Below, one piece after another: positions 23,064-30,547 of a DNA stretch of 37,199 nucleotides; position 1 is the stretch's first letter; every line of letters starts with the position of its first letter. The notes below the pieces were generated by a model that was given only the letters and a program-made list of their open reading frames with translations, searched no databases and was not told where the DNA came from. Made by a program: the position numbers and the translations under genes. This DNA is from Pseudomonadota bacterium. Lineage in GTDB: Bacteria > Myxococcota_A > Bradymonadia > Bradymonadales > GCA-2716585. The DNA is taken from contig SYOX01000181.1 of NCBI GenBank assembly GCA_005804885.1, positions 1 to 37,199 of the forward strand, read 5' to 3'.

Positions 23064-23429
23064 TCAGGCGCCCGGCGCGCGGTCGGACCAGACGGCCAGC
23101 CCATTGCCGCTCGGATCGTTGAAGTGGAAGCGGCGGCCGCCCGGGAAGGAGAAGGTCGGGCGGGTGATCGCGCCGCCGGCGGCCTCTATCGCGGCCTGGA
23201 CTGCCTCAAGATCGAGGGCGTAGATCACGATCAGGATCGAGCTTGACGGGACCGACTCCGCCAGGGCGAAGCCGCCCGTCATCCGGCCATCTTCGAAGCT
23301 CACATAGGAGGGGCCGTAATCCGTGAACTTCCAGCCGAAGACCGACCCGTAGAAGGCCTTGATGGCCTCCAGGTCCGTGGCCAGGAACTCGACGTAATCC
23401 AACCGCTTGTCGTGCTCGGGCGCGCTCAT
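23064..23429 (-). CDS. VOC (glyoxalase/bleomycin-resistance) family protein
   Basis: A 121-residue one-domain protein of the vicinal oxygen chelate fold. Typical parts are DYVEFLATDLEAIKAFYGSV, FGWKFTDYGPSYVSFEDG, AIEAAGGAITRPTFSFPGG and FHFNDPSGNGLAVWSD. Members are metal-dependent enzymes or ligand-binding proteins; the substrate is unknown. The start has a strong GGAGGAGG. It converges with the helicase-associated gene (eight bases apart) and diverges from the tricorn-type protease gene. Confidence 0.88.
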   Translation of the reverse strand: MSAPEHDKRLDYVEFLATDLEAIKAFYGSVFGWKFTDYGPSYVSFEDGRMTGGFALAESVPSSSILIVIYALDLEAVQAAIEAAGGAITRPTFSFPGGRRFHFNDPSGNGLAVWSDRAPGA

Positions 23430-23519
23430 CACACCTCCTCCTGCTTGCGCTCGGCCCACCGAACCCGCTATGGATCCCGACGGCCACTCAGGCGCAGCGT
23501 TGTTTCACCGAGGCCAGCC

Positions 23520-26500
23520 ATGCTCAAGGCGGACGCCCCCGACGGATACTACTGGCAACCGACGATCAGCGGCGACAAGATCGTCTTCGTCAGCGAGGAC
23601 GACCTCTGGACCGTCTCTGCCCAGGGCGGCGTCGCCCGCCGCTTGACCGGCGGCCCTGGCCCGGCCTCCTGCCCGTGCCTGTCGCCCGACGGCGCGCTGC
23701 TGGCCTACATCGGCGCCGAGGAGGGCAACACGGAGGTCTACGTCATGGACGCCGACGGCGGCCCCTCCAGGCGCCTGTCCTGGCTCGGCCGCCAGACCCG
23801 GACCATCGGCTGGACCCCCGATGGGGAGATCCTCATCAGCTCCACCGCCGGATCGCCCTTCAACACCCCGGCCCTCTTCACCCTCTCGCCAGCGGGCGGC
23901 CCGCCGGTCCCGCTGAACCTGGGCACCGCCGCCGCCTTCGCCTTCGGCCCGCCGGTCGGCGATCCCGAGGCCGATCCTGCCTCGCGCAGGCGCCCCGCCG
24001 TCCTGACGCGCTTTCAGGACGACCCGGCCCGCTGGAAGCGATACCGGGGCGGTCGCGCCGGCGTCCTCTGGGTCGACGCCGAGGGGGAGGGTCAGTTCCA
24101 ACGTCTCCTGCCGGCGCTCGAGGGCAACCATGTGCGCGGCGACTGGCTGGGCGACCAGATCATATTCTTGAGTGATTTCGATGGGATGGGGAGGATCTAC
24201 GCGTGCGGAGTGGACGGCGGCGGCCTTCGGGCGCTGACCGGCGACTCGACCTTCTACGCACGCGGCCTCCAGTCCGACGGCAGCCGCGCGATCTTCAGCA
24301 TGGGCGCCGACCTCTACGTCCTCGACGGGCTCGACGTGGCCCCGCGCAAGGTGGAGATCGCGCTCAAGAGCGCTCGCCCGATGATGAAGCGGCGCTTCGT
24401 CCCGACGGGCAAGCACCTGGAGTACTACGACCTGCACCCGAAGGGCCACTCGGTCGTGATCACCAGCCGGGGCAAGCCCTCCACGATGGCCTTGTGGGAG
24501 GGCGCGGTCCAACAGCACGGCGTCCTGCAGGGGGTCCGCTACCGGCTGACCCGGTACATGCCCGACGGCGAGCACTTCATCGCCATCTCCGACCAGGGCG
24601 GCCAGGAGGCTCTGGAGATCTGGCGCCTGGACGGCCAGGGCGAGCGCAGGCGCCTGGACGGCCTCGACCTCGGCCGCGCGATCGACCTTGAGGTGTCGCC
24701 CGACGGCCTGCGCGTCGCCCTGAGCAACCACCGCCACGAGCTGTTGACCGTCAACCTCGACGCCGGCGCGCTCACCCTCCTGGATCGCAGCCCCACGGAC
24801 CGCATCTCGGGCATGAGCTGGTCGCCGGACAGCCAGTGGCTCGCCTATGGCCTGCGCGTCGCCTACCACACCGCCATCCTCAAGGTCGCCCAGATCGCCA
24901 CGGGCACCACCCACGCCCTGACCCGGCCCGAGTTCTACGACTTCGCCCCCCACTTCGGCCCTGACGGGCGGCACCTCTACTTCATCTCCCAACGGGAGTT
25001 CGACCCCGTCTACGACGCCGTCCAGTTCGACCTCGGCTTCCCGCGCTCGATGAAGCTCTGCCTCACCCTGCTGCGCGACGATCTGCCCGACCCCTTCGAG
25101 CCCACGCCGCGCCCGGTCAACGGCCGGAAGGACGAGGGCGAGCCGAAGGCGGAGCCATTCCGCGTTGATCTTGAGGGGATAGAAGATCGCGTGCTGGCCT
25201 TCCCGCTGGCCGAGGGCCGCTTCGGATCGGTCAAGGCCGCCGGGGGCTTCGTCTACTTCACCAGCTACCCCATCGAGGGGGGCCTCGGGCGCAACTGGCA
25301 CTCCCACGAGCCCAAGGCCAACGCCACCCTGCGCGCCTGGGACTTCAAGGAGGCCCAGGCCCAGGACGTCGCCTTCCGGGTGACGGACTTCGGGCTGGGC
25401 CGCGACGGCAAGACGCTGATCGTCCGCTCGACCCGGAAGCTGCGCGTGATGCCCGCCGACGGGACCAACAACAAGAAGGGCAAGGGAGAGGACGTCGGCC
25501 GCAAGTCAGGCTGGCTGGATCTGGGCAGGGTTCAGGTGCAGGTGGACCCGGCCTCGGAGTGGCGGCAGATGTTCGAGGAGTCCTGGCGCTTGATGGCGCA
25601 GCAATTCTGGCGCGCCGACATGGGCGGCGTCGACTGGGAGGCCGCCCGCGCCCGCTACCTGCCGCTGCTCGATCGCGTCGGGGCGCGCAGCGAGCTCTCC
25701 GACGTCTTGTGGGAGATGCAGGGCGAGCTGGGCACCAGCCACGCCTACGAGATGGGCGGCGACTACGCCGCCAGCCCGCTCCACCACCGAGGCTTCCTCG
25801 GCGCCGCGCTGACCTTCGACCCCGAGGCCGGCGGCGCCAGGATCGACCGCATCCTCAAGGGCGACAACTGGCACCCCCACGACGGCCCACCGCTGGGCCG
25901 GCCCGGCTCCGGGATCCGCGTCGGCGACGTGATCCTCGCCGTCGACGGCCAGCCCGTCACCCGGGATCAGAGCGTCGACGCGCTGCTGGTCAACAAGGCC
26001 GGCAACCGCGTCGCCCTGAAGATCGCCCCGGCCAAGGGCGGCGACACCCGCACGCTGACCCTCAAGACCCTCCGCACCGAGATCCCCGCCCTCTATCGAG
26101 ACTGGGTCAACGCCCAGCGCGCCCTCGTCCACGCGCGCTCTCAGGGCCGCCTGGGCTACGTCCACATCCCCGACATGGGGCCCTCCGGCTACGCCGAGTT
26201 CCACCGCGCCTTCATGGCCGAGCTCCACCGCCCAGGGCTCATCATCGACGTGCGCTACAACCGCGGCGGCCACGTCTCGCAGCTCCTCATCCAGAAGCTC
26301 ACCCGCAGGCGCCTCGGCCACGATCAGACCCGCTGGCGCGAGCCCTTCCCCTACCCCCGCGAGTCCGTCGCCGGCCCCCTCGTGGCCCTGACCAACGAGT
26401 TCGCCGGCTCAGACGGCGACATCTTCAGCCACGCCTTCAAGGCCTCCGGCGCCGGCATCCTCGTCGGCAAGCGCACCTGGGGCGGCACCATCGGCATCTG

Positions 26501-26732
26501 GCCTCGCCATTACCTCGTCGACGGCACCGTGACCACCCAGCCCGAGTTCTCCGGCGCCTACGAGGGCGTCGGCTTCGGCCTTGAGAACCACGGCGCCGAG
26601 GTCGACGTCGAGGTCGAGATCACCCCCCAGGACACCCGCGAGGGCCGCGACCCGCAGCTCGACGCCGCCGTCGAGATCGCCCTGGCCCAGCTCGACGCCG
26701 CCCCTGCCCACCGACAACCCGACGAGGCTTGA
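23520..26732 (+). CDS. Tricorn-type protease (beta-propeller, PDZ, S41 peptidase)
   Basis: This 1070-residue protein follows the tricorn architecture. The N-terminal ~650 residues contain WD/DPP-like propeller repeats (GGPGPASCPCLSPDGALLAYIG, WSPDSQWLAYGLRVAY), then a PDZ domain (SGIRVGDVILAVDGQPV) and an S41 peptidase core. Catalytic residues are present: Ser740-His741 in GTSHAYE, nucleophile Ser964-Asp965 in AGSDGD, and Glu1022 in LENHG, nearly the numbering of Thermoplasma tricorn (S745/H746, S965/D966, E1023). Tricorn degrades oligopeptides left by the proteasome or Lon/Clp. No signal peptide, so it is cytoplasmic. The ATG at 23520 has GAGG seven bases upstream. An oligopeptide importer lies 6 kb downstream, which may or may not be related. 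Confidence 0.92.
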   Translation: MLKADAPDGYYWQPTISGDKIVFVSEDDLWTVSAQGGVARRLTGGPGPASCPCLSPDGALLAYIGAEEGNTEVYVMDADGGPSRRLSWLGRQTRTIGWTPDGEILISSTAGSPFNTPALFTLSPAGGPPVPLNLGTAAAFAFGPPVGDPEADPASRRRPAVLTRFQDDPARWKRYRGGRAGVLWVDAEGEGQFQRLLPALEGNHVRGDWLGDQIIFLSDFDGMGRIYACGVDGGGLRALTGDSTFYARGLQSDGSRAIFSMGADLYVLDGLDVAPRKVEIALKSARPMMKRRFVPTGKHLEYYDLHPKGHSVVITSRGKPSTMALWEGAVQQHGVLQGVRYRLTRYMPDGEHFIAISDQGGQEALEIWRLDGQGERRRLDGLDLGRAIDLEVSPDGLRVALSNHRHELLTVNLDAGALTLLDRSPTDRISGMSWSPDSQWLAYGLRVAYHTAILKVAQIATGTTHALTRPEFYDFAPHFGPDGRHLYFISQREFDPVYDAVQFDLGFPRSMKLCLTLLRDDLPDPFEPTPRPVNGRKDEGEPKAEPFRVDLEGIEDRVLAFPLAEGRFGSVKAAGGFVYFTSYPIEGGLGRNWHSHEPKANATLRAWDFKEAQAQDVAFRVTDFGLGRDGKTLIVRSTRKLRVMPADGTNNKKGKGEDVGRKSGWLDLGRVQVQVDPASEWRQMFEESWRLMAQQFWRADMGGVDWEAARARYLPLLDRVGARSELSDVLWEMQGELGTSHAYEMGGDYAASPLHHRGFLGAALTFDPEAGGARIDRILKGDNWHPHDGPPLGRPGSGIRVGDVILAVDGQPVTRDQSVDALLVNKAGNRVALKIAPAKGGDTRTLTLKTLRTEIPALYRDWVNAQRALVHARSQGRLGYVHIPDMGPSGYAEFHRAFMAELHRPGLIIDVRYNRGGHVSQLLIQKLTRRRLGHDQTRWREPFPYPRESVAGPLVALTNEFAGSDGDIFSHAFKASGAGILVGKRTWGGTIGIWPRHYLVDGTVTTQPEFSGAYEGVGFGLENHGAEVDVEVEITPQDTREGRDPQLDAAVEIALAQLDAAPAHRQPDEA

Positions 26733-26765
26733 TCGGGCGGCTGGACCTTGAGGGAGCCGACCCGG

Positions 26766-26827
26766 CCCCGGCGAGCTTGGGGGAGCGCCCGACCCCGGCG
26801 AGCTTGAGGGAGCGCCTGACCCCGGCG
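26766..26827 (+). repeat. 27-bp tandem repeat between convergent genes
   Basis: Two 27-base units (26766-26792, 26793-26819) differ at two positions, and a third partial unit (CCCCGGCG) follows. Units begin CCCCGGCGAGCTTG and end GAGCGCC plus three bases. No ORF or hairpin is obvious within. Confidence 0.75.
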
Positions 26828-26848
26828 CGCTCGCGACCCGCGCCCGCT

Positions 26849-26878
26849 CGCCCTCCCCGGCCAGGGCCGGAGAGGGCG
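26849..26878. terminator. Candidate bidirectional hairpin between tricorn and CYTH genes
   Basis: CGCCCTCCCCGGCC (26849-26862), a two-base gap AG, and GGCCGGAGAGGGCG (26865-26878): fourteen positions with one mismatch. It lies between two genes that end toward each other. Without a U-tract, termination is only likely, not certain. Confidence 0.45.
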
Positions 26879-26886
26879 CGCGGCGC

Positions 26887-27534
26887 TCACCGGCCGAGCG
26901 CCTCGATGAAGCGGGCGAACTTCGGCGGCGGCCCCGCCTCGAAGGCGACCCCGAGCGACCCCAGCAAGGCCAGCACCTCGCCCTCGGCCGCGGCGGTGTC
27001 GGCCGCCTCGCACTCCAGTTCGAAGTCCTCGACGCCGCCGTAACTTGAGCGGTCCAGCTCCAGGACGAAGGCCCCCGAGGGGCTGATGGCCTTGATCCGG
27101 TGGGTCGTCATCGCGCCGATGGGCGCCAGGGCCGCCAGATCAACCCCCAGCGCCTCGGCCTCGACCTCCAGGCGCGCGACCGGCGCAAGATCGACGTCCA
27201 AGGGCGAGCCGACGCCCTGACACAGCCGCAAGGCGAGCCCGGCCTCGACCGGCGCCTCGATCTCGACGCTGTGCTGGCCGGGCATCTCGCGCTCGACGCG
27301 CAGCTTGAAGGCCGCCGTCCACAGGCCCCCGCGCTCCCGAAGCCGGAACATCATGTGGGCCTTGGAGAGCCCCAGCGTCGGCGTGTCGAAGTAATGGTTG
27401 ACCTGCACCGCCGCGTCCAGCGCGACCCCCTGCCCCTCGGCCCATTGACGCAGCCGCTCGTACCCCTCCCGCTTCAGGAGGACCTTCAACTCGCTCTCGA
27501 TCGTCATCGCTCTGCCCTCGCTCTCGATCGTCAT
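26887..27534 (-). CDS. CYTH-domain protein (class IV adenylate cyclase/thiamine- or tripolyphosphatase fold)
   Basis: The CYTH fold is marked by an ExExK motif at the N-terminus (TIESELK: Glu13, Glu15, Lys17 from the outer start), by NHYFDTPTLGLSKAHMMFRLRER and by LELDRSSYGGVEDFELECE. The tunnel fold binds triphosphates; known members are triphosphatases or adenylate cyclases. Next to a PPX/GppA gene, a polyphosphate or nucleotide triphosphatase is the likelier role. There are two equally plausible starts: ATG at 27534, which overlaps the PPX stop (ATGA), and ATG at 27507, which follows a duplicated start region. The outer start gives 215 residues, the inner 206. The outer copy repeats MTIESE but lacks the Lys, so only the inner motif is complete. 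No CHAD domain is fused. Confidence 0.83.
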   Translation of the reverse strand: MTIESEGRAMTIESELKVLLKREGYERLRQWAEGQGVALDAAVQVNHYFDTPTLGLSKAHMMFRLRERGGLWTAAFKLRVEREMPGQHSVEIEAPVEAGLALRLCQGVGSPLDVDLAPVARLEVEAEALGVDLAALAPIGAMTTHRIKAISPSGAFVLELDRSSYGGVEDFELECEAADTAAAEGEVLALLGSLGVAFEAGPPPKFARFIEALGR

Positions 27535-27544
27535 CGGTCTGCCC
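27491..27544 (-). repeat. 27-bp tandem duplication over the CYTH start codon
   Basis: Two adjacent 27-base copies (27491-27517 and 27518-27544), 26 of 27 identical, each holding the ribosome-binding GAGGGCAG region and ATGACGATCGAGAGCGA. The gene therefore has two in-frame start sites nine codons apart. Confidence 0.85.
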
Positions 27545-29087
27545 TCGCAAGCGCCACGCGCACATCGACCCTGAGATCGCGGCCAAAGAAACGCCGGAAG
27601 AGATCCGCCTTCTGCTCGGCGGCCCACTTCTCCAGGCCCGTATCCACGCTCGCGGTGGCCAGAATCGACAGCGCGCCCTTCTTCGGCGTCCGCACCTTGA
27701 CCTTCTCGATGTTGCCGCTCTTGGCCCGATCGAGCCCATCGGCCAGCTTGATGAGCGCCGAGAGCAGGAGCACGCGCCGCCGGTCCTCCTCCGAGAGCGC
27801 GCACAGGGCCGGATCGGCGTCCAGATCGCAGTTGTCGAGGTGGAGGCGGACGACCAGCGCCATGAAGCGCCGCTCCTCATCCGTGAAGCCGCGCAGCTCC
27901 CCGTGCAAGACGAGGTAGGCCGAGTGCAGGTGGTGGTTGGTCGGGTGGACGGCCGCCCCGATGTCGTGCAAGAGCGCGGCATACTTGAGCAACTCGCGGG
28001 CCTCGCCGCCCTCGCCGTGGAGCGCCGAGAGCTGATCGAAGAGCGAGAGCGACAGGCGCTGGACGTCCTTCGGGTGCCCTCCCGAGCGGTTGAAGCGCTG
28101 GAGCATCCGGCGCACGGAGCGGTTGCGCAGGTGGGGCTTGCTGTCGGCCGTCCTGATGTCCTCGACATTGCGCGCGACGTGGTCGGCCACCATACCCTCG
28201 CGCAGCGAGAAGTCGCACACCACGTAGGAGTCCTTGTTGACCGCCCGCAAGACGTACTTCATGAGCTGGGCGCCCGCCACGATGGTGTCCACCCGCTTCG
28301 GATCGACGCCGTGGTAGGCGGCGCGCTCGGACTCCAGGAGCCCCGACAGCGCCCTGGCCATCTCCTTGATGGGCTGCAGGCCCACCCAGAGGCCGTGGCT
28401 CGCCGAGGGCTCCATCCCGCCCCGCCGCGCCGCCATCAAGCCCAGGTTGGTCAGCGTCCCGCTCGTCCCGACGACGAACTCGAAGTCCATGCGCCCAAGC
28501 AGCGCCGGCAGCCGATCGAGCGACTCAAGGACGTGGGCCTTGAGCGCCTTGAGCTCCGCTCGCCTGGGCGGATCGCCGTTCAAGAAGGCGTCCGAGAGCC
28601 GCCGGACCCCCAGCGGCAACGACAAGAAGACGTCCGCGCTCTCCTGATCCCCGACGATGAACTCCACGCTCCCGCCCCCGATGTCCACGATCAACCCGCG
28701 GCGGTCCCCCCAGTCGATGTGATCGCGGGCGCCGAGGTAGATCAGCCGCGCCTCCTCCTCCCCGCTGATGATCTGGACGTCGATGTCGCACTGCTCGCGG
28801 ACCCGCTCGATGAAGTAATCGCCGTTGAGCGCCTCCCGCACCGCGCTGGTGGCCACCGCCTCGATGTCCGTCACGCCGTGGCTGTCGCACATCCGCTTGA
28901 AGGTCGACAGGCAGGCCAGGCCCCTGGCCATCGAACTCTCGGACAGGTAGCCGGTGGTCAGCGTGTTGTGCGCCAGCCCCACCATGTCCCTGGCCCGATC
29001 CACCACGATGTAGTGCCCGTCCGGGTACAGATCCACGACGATCAGGTGGATGGAGTTCGATCCGATATCGATGGCTGCGTACTTCAT
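27531..29087 (-). CDS. ppx: PPX/GppA family exopolyphosphatase/pppGpp phosphatase with HD domain
   Basis: The 518-residue protein has the ASKHA-fold phosphate motifs AAIDIGSNSIHL (4-15) and GLIVDIGGGSVEF, plus SGEEEARLIYLGA and GTSGTLTNLGL. A C-terminal HD-like domain carries LLHDIGAAVHPTNHHLHSAYLV. Length is near that of E. coli Ppx. It should remove terminal phosphates from polyphosphate and/or convert pppGpp to ppGpp; which is not decidable by sequence. The ATG at 29087 has GAGGGG upstream. The downstream CYTH gene starts within its stop codon, so the two are co-translated and likely work on the same phosphate metabolism. Upstream, 243 bases separate it from the divergent lipoprotein gene. 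Confidence 0.92.
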   Translation of the reverse strand: MKYAAIDIGSNSIHLIVVDLYPDGHYIVVDRARDMVGLAHNTLTTGYLSESSMARGLACLSTFKRMCDSHGVTDIEAVATSAVREALNGDYFIERVREQCDIDVQIISGEEEARLIYLGARDHIDWGDRRGLIVDIGGGSVEFIVGDQESADVFLSLPLGVRRLSDAFLNGDPPRRAELKALKAHVLESLDRLPALLGRMDFEFVVGTSGTLTNLGLMAARRGGMEPSASHGLWVGLQPIKEMARALSGLLESERAAYHGVDPKRVDTIVAGAQLMKYVLRAVNKDSYVVCDFSLREGMVADHVARNVEDIRTADSKPHLRNRSVRRMLQRFNRSGGHPKDVQRLSLSLFDQLSALHGEGGEARELLKYAALLHDIGAAVHPTNHHLHSAYLVLHGELRGFTDEERRFMALVVRLHLDNCDLDADPALCALSEEDRRRVLLLSALIKLADGLDRAKSGNIEKVKVRTPKKGALSILATASVDTGLEKWAAEQKADLFRRFFGRDLRVDVRVALARADR

Positions 29088-29229
29088 CGCCCCTCACGCT
29101 CAGGTCGGACGCTCGCCGCACGATCACGACGCACGTCGACAAAGGGTGCCACCACCACCCCGCTCGCGTCAAAGCTCACTCACGCCAAAAAATTACACCA
29201 ATACTGAATTACATCGACGCGAAGTCATC

Positions 29230-29258
29230 TTGACAGGACGCGGCGAATCGACTTAACG
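29230..29258 (+). promoter_or_regulatory. Candidate promoter of the 29331 lipoprotein gene
   Basis: TTGACA (29230-29235), 17 bases, TTAACG (29253-29258). The -35 is perfect and the -10 is modest. It lies in an AT-richer island of the 243-bp divergent region between ppx and this gene, 72 bases before the start codon. Confidence 0.5.
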
Positions 29259-29330
29259 TCCCGCCGCGTGTCAATCTCGCTCGCCACGCGTGTGTGGCCC
29301 CAACGAATGATCACCGAACAGGAGAAGATC

Positions 29331-29795
29331 ATGACCCTTCGAATCGCTCTGTTGATGTTGTCTGCAACCATCGCCCTGGGCTCCGTCGCTTGCACCAAGG
29401 AAGTGAAGCCCGATCCCAAGCCCGCCGCCCCCGAGTGCAAGCTCGTCGGCGACTGGGAGATCAAGGCCAACGACGGCGACGAGGCCGACAAGAAGGTCTC
29501 GGCCTCCTTCAAGCTCGACAACACCAAGGACAAGATCGCCTCCGGCTCGATGACCCTGGGCAACCTCGAGATCAAGGAGACGACCATCATCTCCAGCCCC
29601 GCGGACGTCAAGGCCATCGAGGGCGGCACGGCCTCGACCGTGACCTGGGACTACCTCGTCGGCGAGGGCAACCACAAGAGCGAGGAGTGCAAGCTGGCCT
29701 TCGTGGACAACTGCGGCGCGCTCACCTTCGACTGCCCCAGCCGCAACTTCAAGCTCACCCGCGTCGCGGCCGAGAAGAAGAAGAAGGCGGAGTGA
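29331..29795 (+). CDS. Small lysine-rich lipoprotein
   Basis: A 154-residue exported protein. Signal peptide MTLRIALLMLSATIALGSVAC with Cys21 as lipidation site, then a short Lys/Pro linker and CKLVGDWEIKANDGDE, which resembles the first strand of a lipocalin-like barrel. More strands follow: SGSMTLGNLEIKETTIIS and TASTVTWDYLVGEG. Cys pairs (CKL, CGA, CPS) may form disulphides. The tail is EKKKKAE. AGGAG precedes the ATG by six bases. It has a promoter and a textbook terminator of its own, so it is monocistronic and likely well expressed. Function unknown. Confidence 0.82.
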   Translation: MTLRIALLMLSATIALGSVACTKEVKPDPKPAAPECKLVGDWEIKANDGDEADKKVSASFKLDNTKDKIASGSMTLGNLEIKETTIISSPADVKAIEGGTASTVTWDYLVGEGNHKSEECKLAFVDNCGALTFDCPSRNFKLTRVAAEKKKKAE

Positions 29796-29843
29796 GAGCC
29801 TGAACCACCAGCAGGTCGCCGCTTCGTCGGCGACCCGCGCACG

Positions 29844-29878
29844 AAAAAGCCCCCGTGGTCGACCACGGGGGCTTTTTT
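29844..29878. terminator. Strong bidirectional intrinsic terminator
   Basis: AAAAA, then GCCCCCGTGGTC / GACCACGGGGGC, a perfect twelve-pair palindrome (29849-29872), then TTTTTT. With U-runs on both strands it should stop the lipoprotein transcript and the convergent TerB-like transcript. Confidence 0.93.
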
Positions 29879-29951
29879 GTGCCGTGCGGATCCTTTCTCG
29901 ATGCCCGTGCTGGCTTTACGGCCAGCCGCCCGGGGATCTCGACCCGGCGCT

Positions 29952-30368
29952 CTAGGTGGGGCTCAAGAGGGCCTCGCCCTCCTCAAAGATCGCCTGCGCG
30001 CCGTGCGCCCACGCGACGAAGCGCTCGACCTCCTGGCCGAGCCCGAAGGACTCGGCGGCCAGCGTGATCAGGCGCTCCTCCTGGGCGTGGTACTGGCCGT
30101 CGGCGATGGCGATCATCGCCATCTCCCGCAGGATGAAGCGGCGAAGCCGCATGTCTTCCGGCACCTCGGCGAACACGAGGGAGGGGTCGACGTCCTGGCG
30201 AAGCTCGGCCCAGGTCCGCTCCCACAGCTCAGGGTCGATCTGGCCCAGGACCCTGACAGAGTGTTCGAGCACTTCAGACTCGGCCTCGGCGAGCACCGAG
30301 TCTGCCATTGCGGTCAAGATCAGACACCGCATCAGGTGATAGGCCATTATCTGATCATCGAGGATCAT
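29952..30368 (-). CDS. TerB-like helical protein
   Basis: The 138-residue all-helical protein contains two TerB-type repeats: CLILTAMADSVLAEAESEVLEHSVRVLG and REMAMIAIADGQYHAQEERLITLAAESFG. The AxADGxxxxxE pattern is the acidic motif of the tellurite-resistance TerB fold, which is thought to bind metal. Many such proteins have no link to tellurite. AAGGAG precedes the ATG at 30368 with eight-base spacing, and a promoter candidate (30399-30426) lies upstream. It is divergent from the DUF2325-like gene, so the two may share control. No other ter genes are near. Confidence 0.75.
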   Translation of the reverse strand: MILDDQIMAYHLMRCLILTAMADSVLAEAESEVLEHSVRVLGQIDPELWERTWAELRQDVDPSLVFAEVPEDMRLRRFILREMAMIAIADGQYHAQEERLITLAAESFGLGQEVERFVAWAHGAQAIFEEGEALLSPT

Positions 30369-30398
30369 GATTGCGCTCCTTCCTCAAGGCTCTTGATC

Positions 30399-30426
30399 AC
30401 TATAACCTCTTGAGCGCCCGGTACAA
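30399..30426 (-). promoter_or_regulatory. Candidate promoter of the TerB-like gene
   Basis: Minus strand: TTGTAC (30426-30421), 16 bases, TATAGT (30404-30399). The -10 matches five of six and the -35 three of six. Transcripts would start near 30392, a 24-base leader to the ATG at 30368. Confidence 0.45.
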
Positions 30427-30480
30427 AGGCTCCAGGCCCGCCCGCCTCGATTCTCCCGCGCTCTGCTCCCCTCCCTCCGC

Positions 30481-30509
30481 TGGTCAGATGAGGGGCGACG
30501 CGCTATGCT
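30481..30509 (+). promoter_or_regulatory. Candidate promoter of the DUF2325-like gene
   Basis: TGGTCA (30481-30486), 17 bases, TATGCT (30504-30509), each matching four of six. Transcripts starting near 30516 would include the AGGAG at 30537-30541 and the TTG start at 30548, and exclude longer start codons. Confidence 0.4.
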
Positions 30510-30547
30510 CTCTTCCCCAGATCGATCCTTTGGGGCAGGAGCAACTG

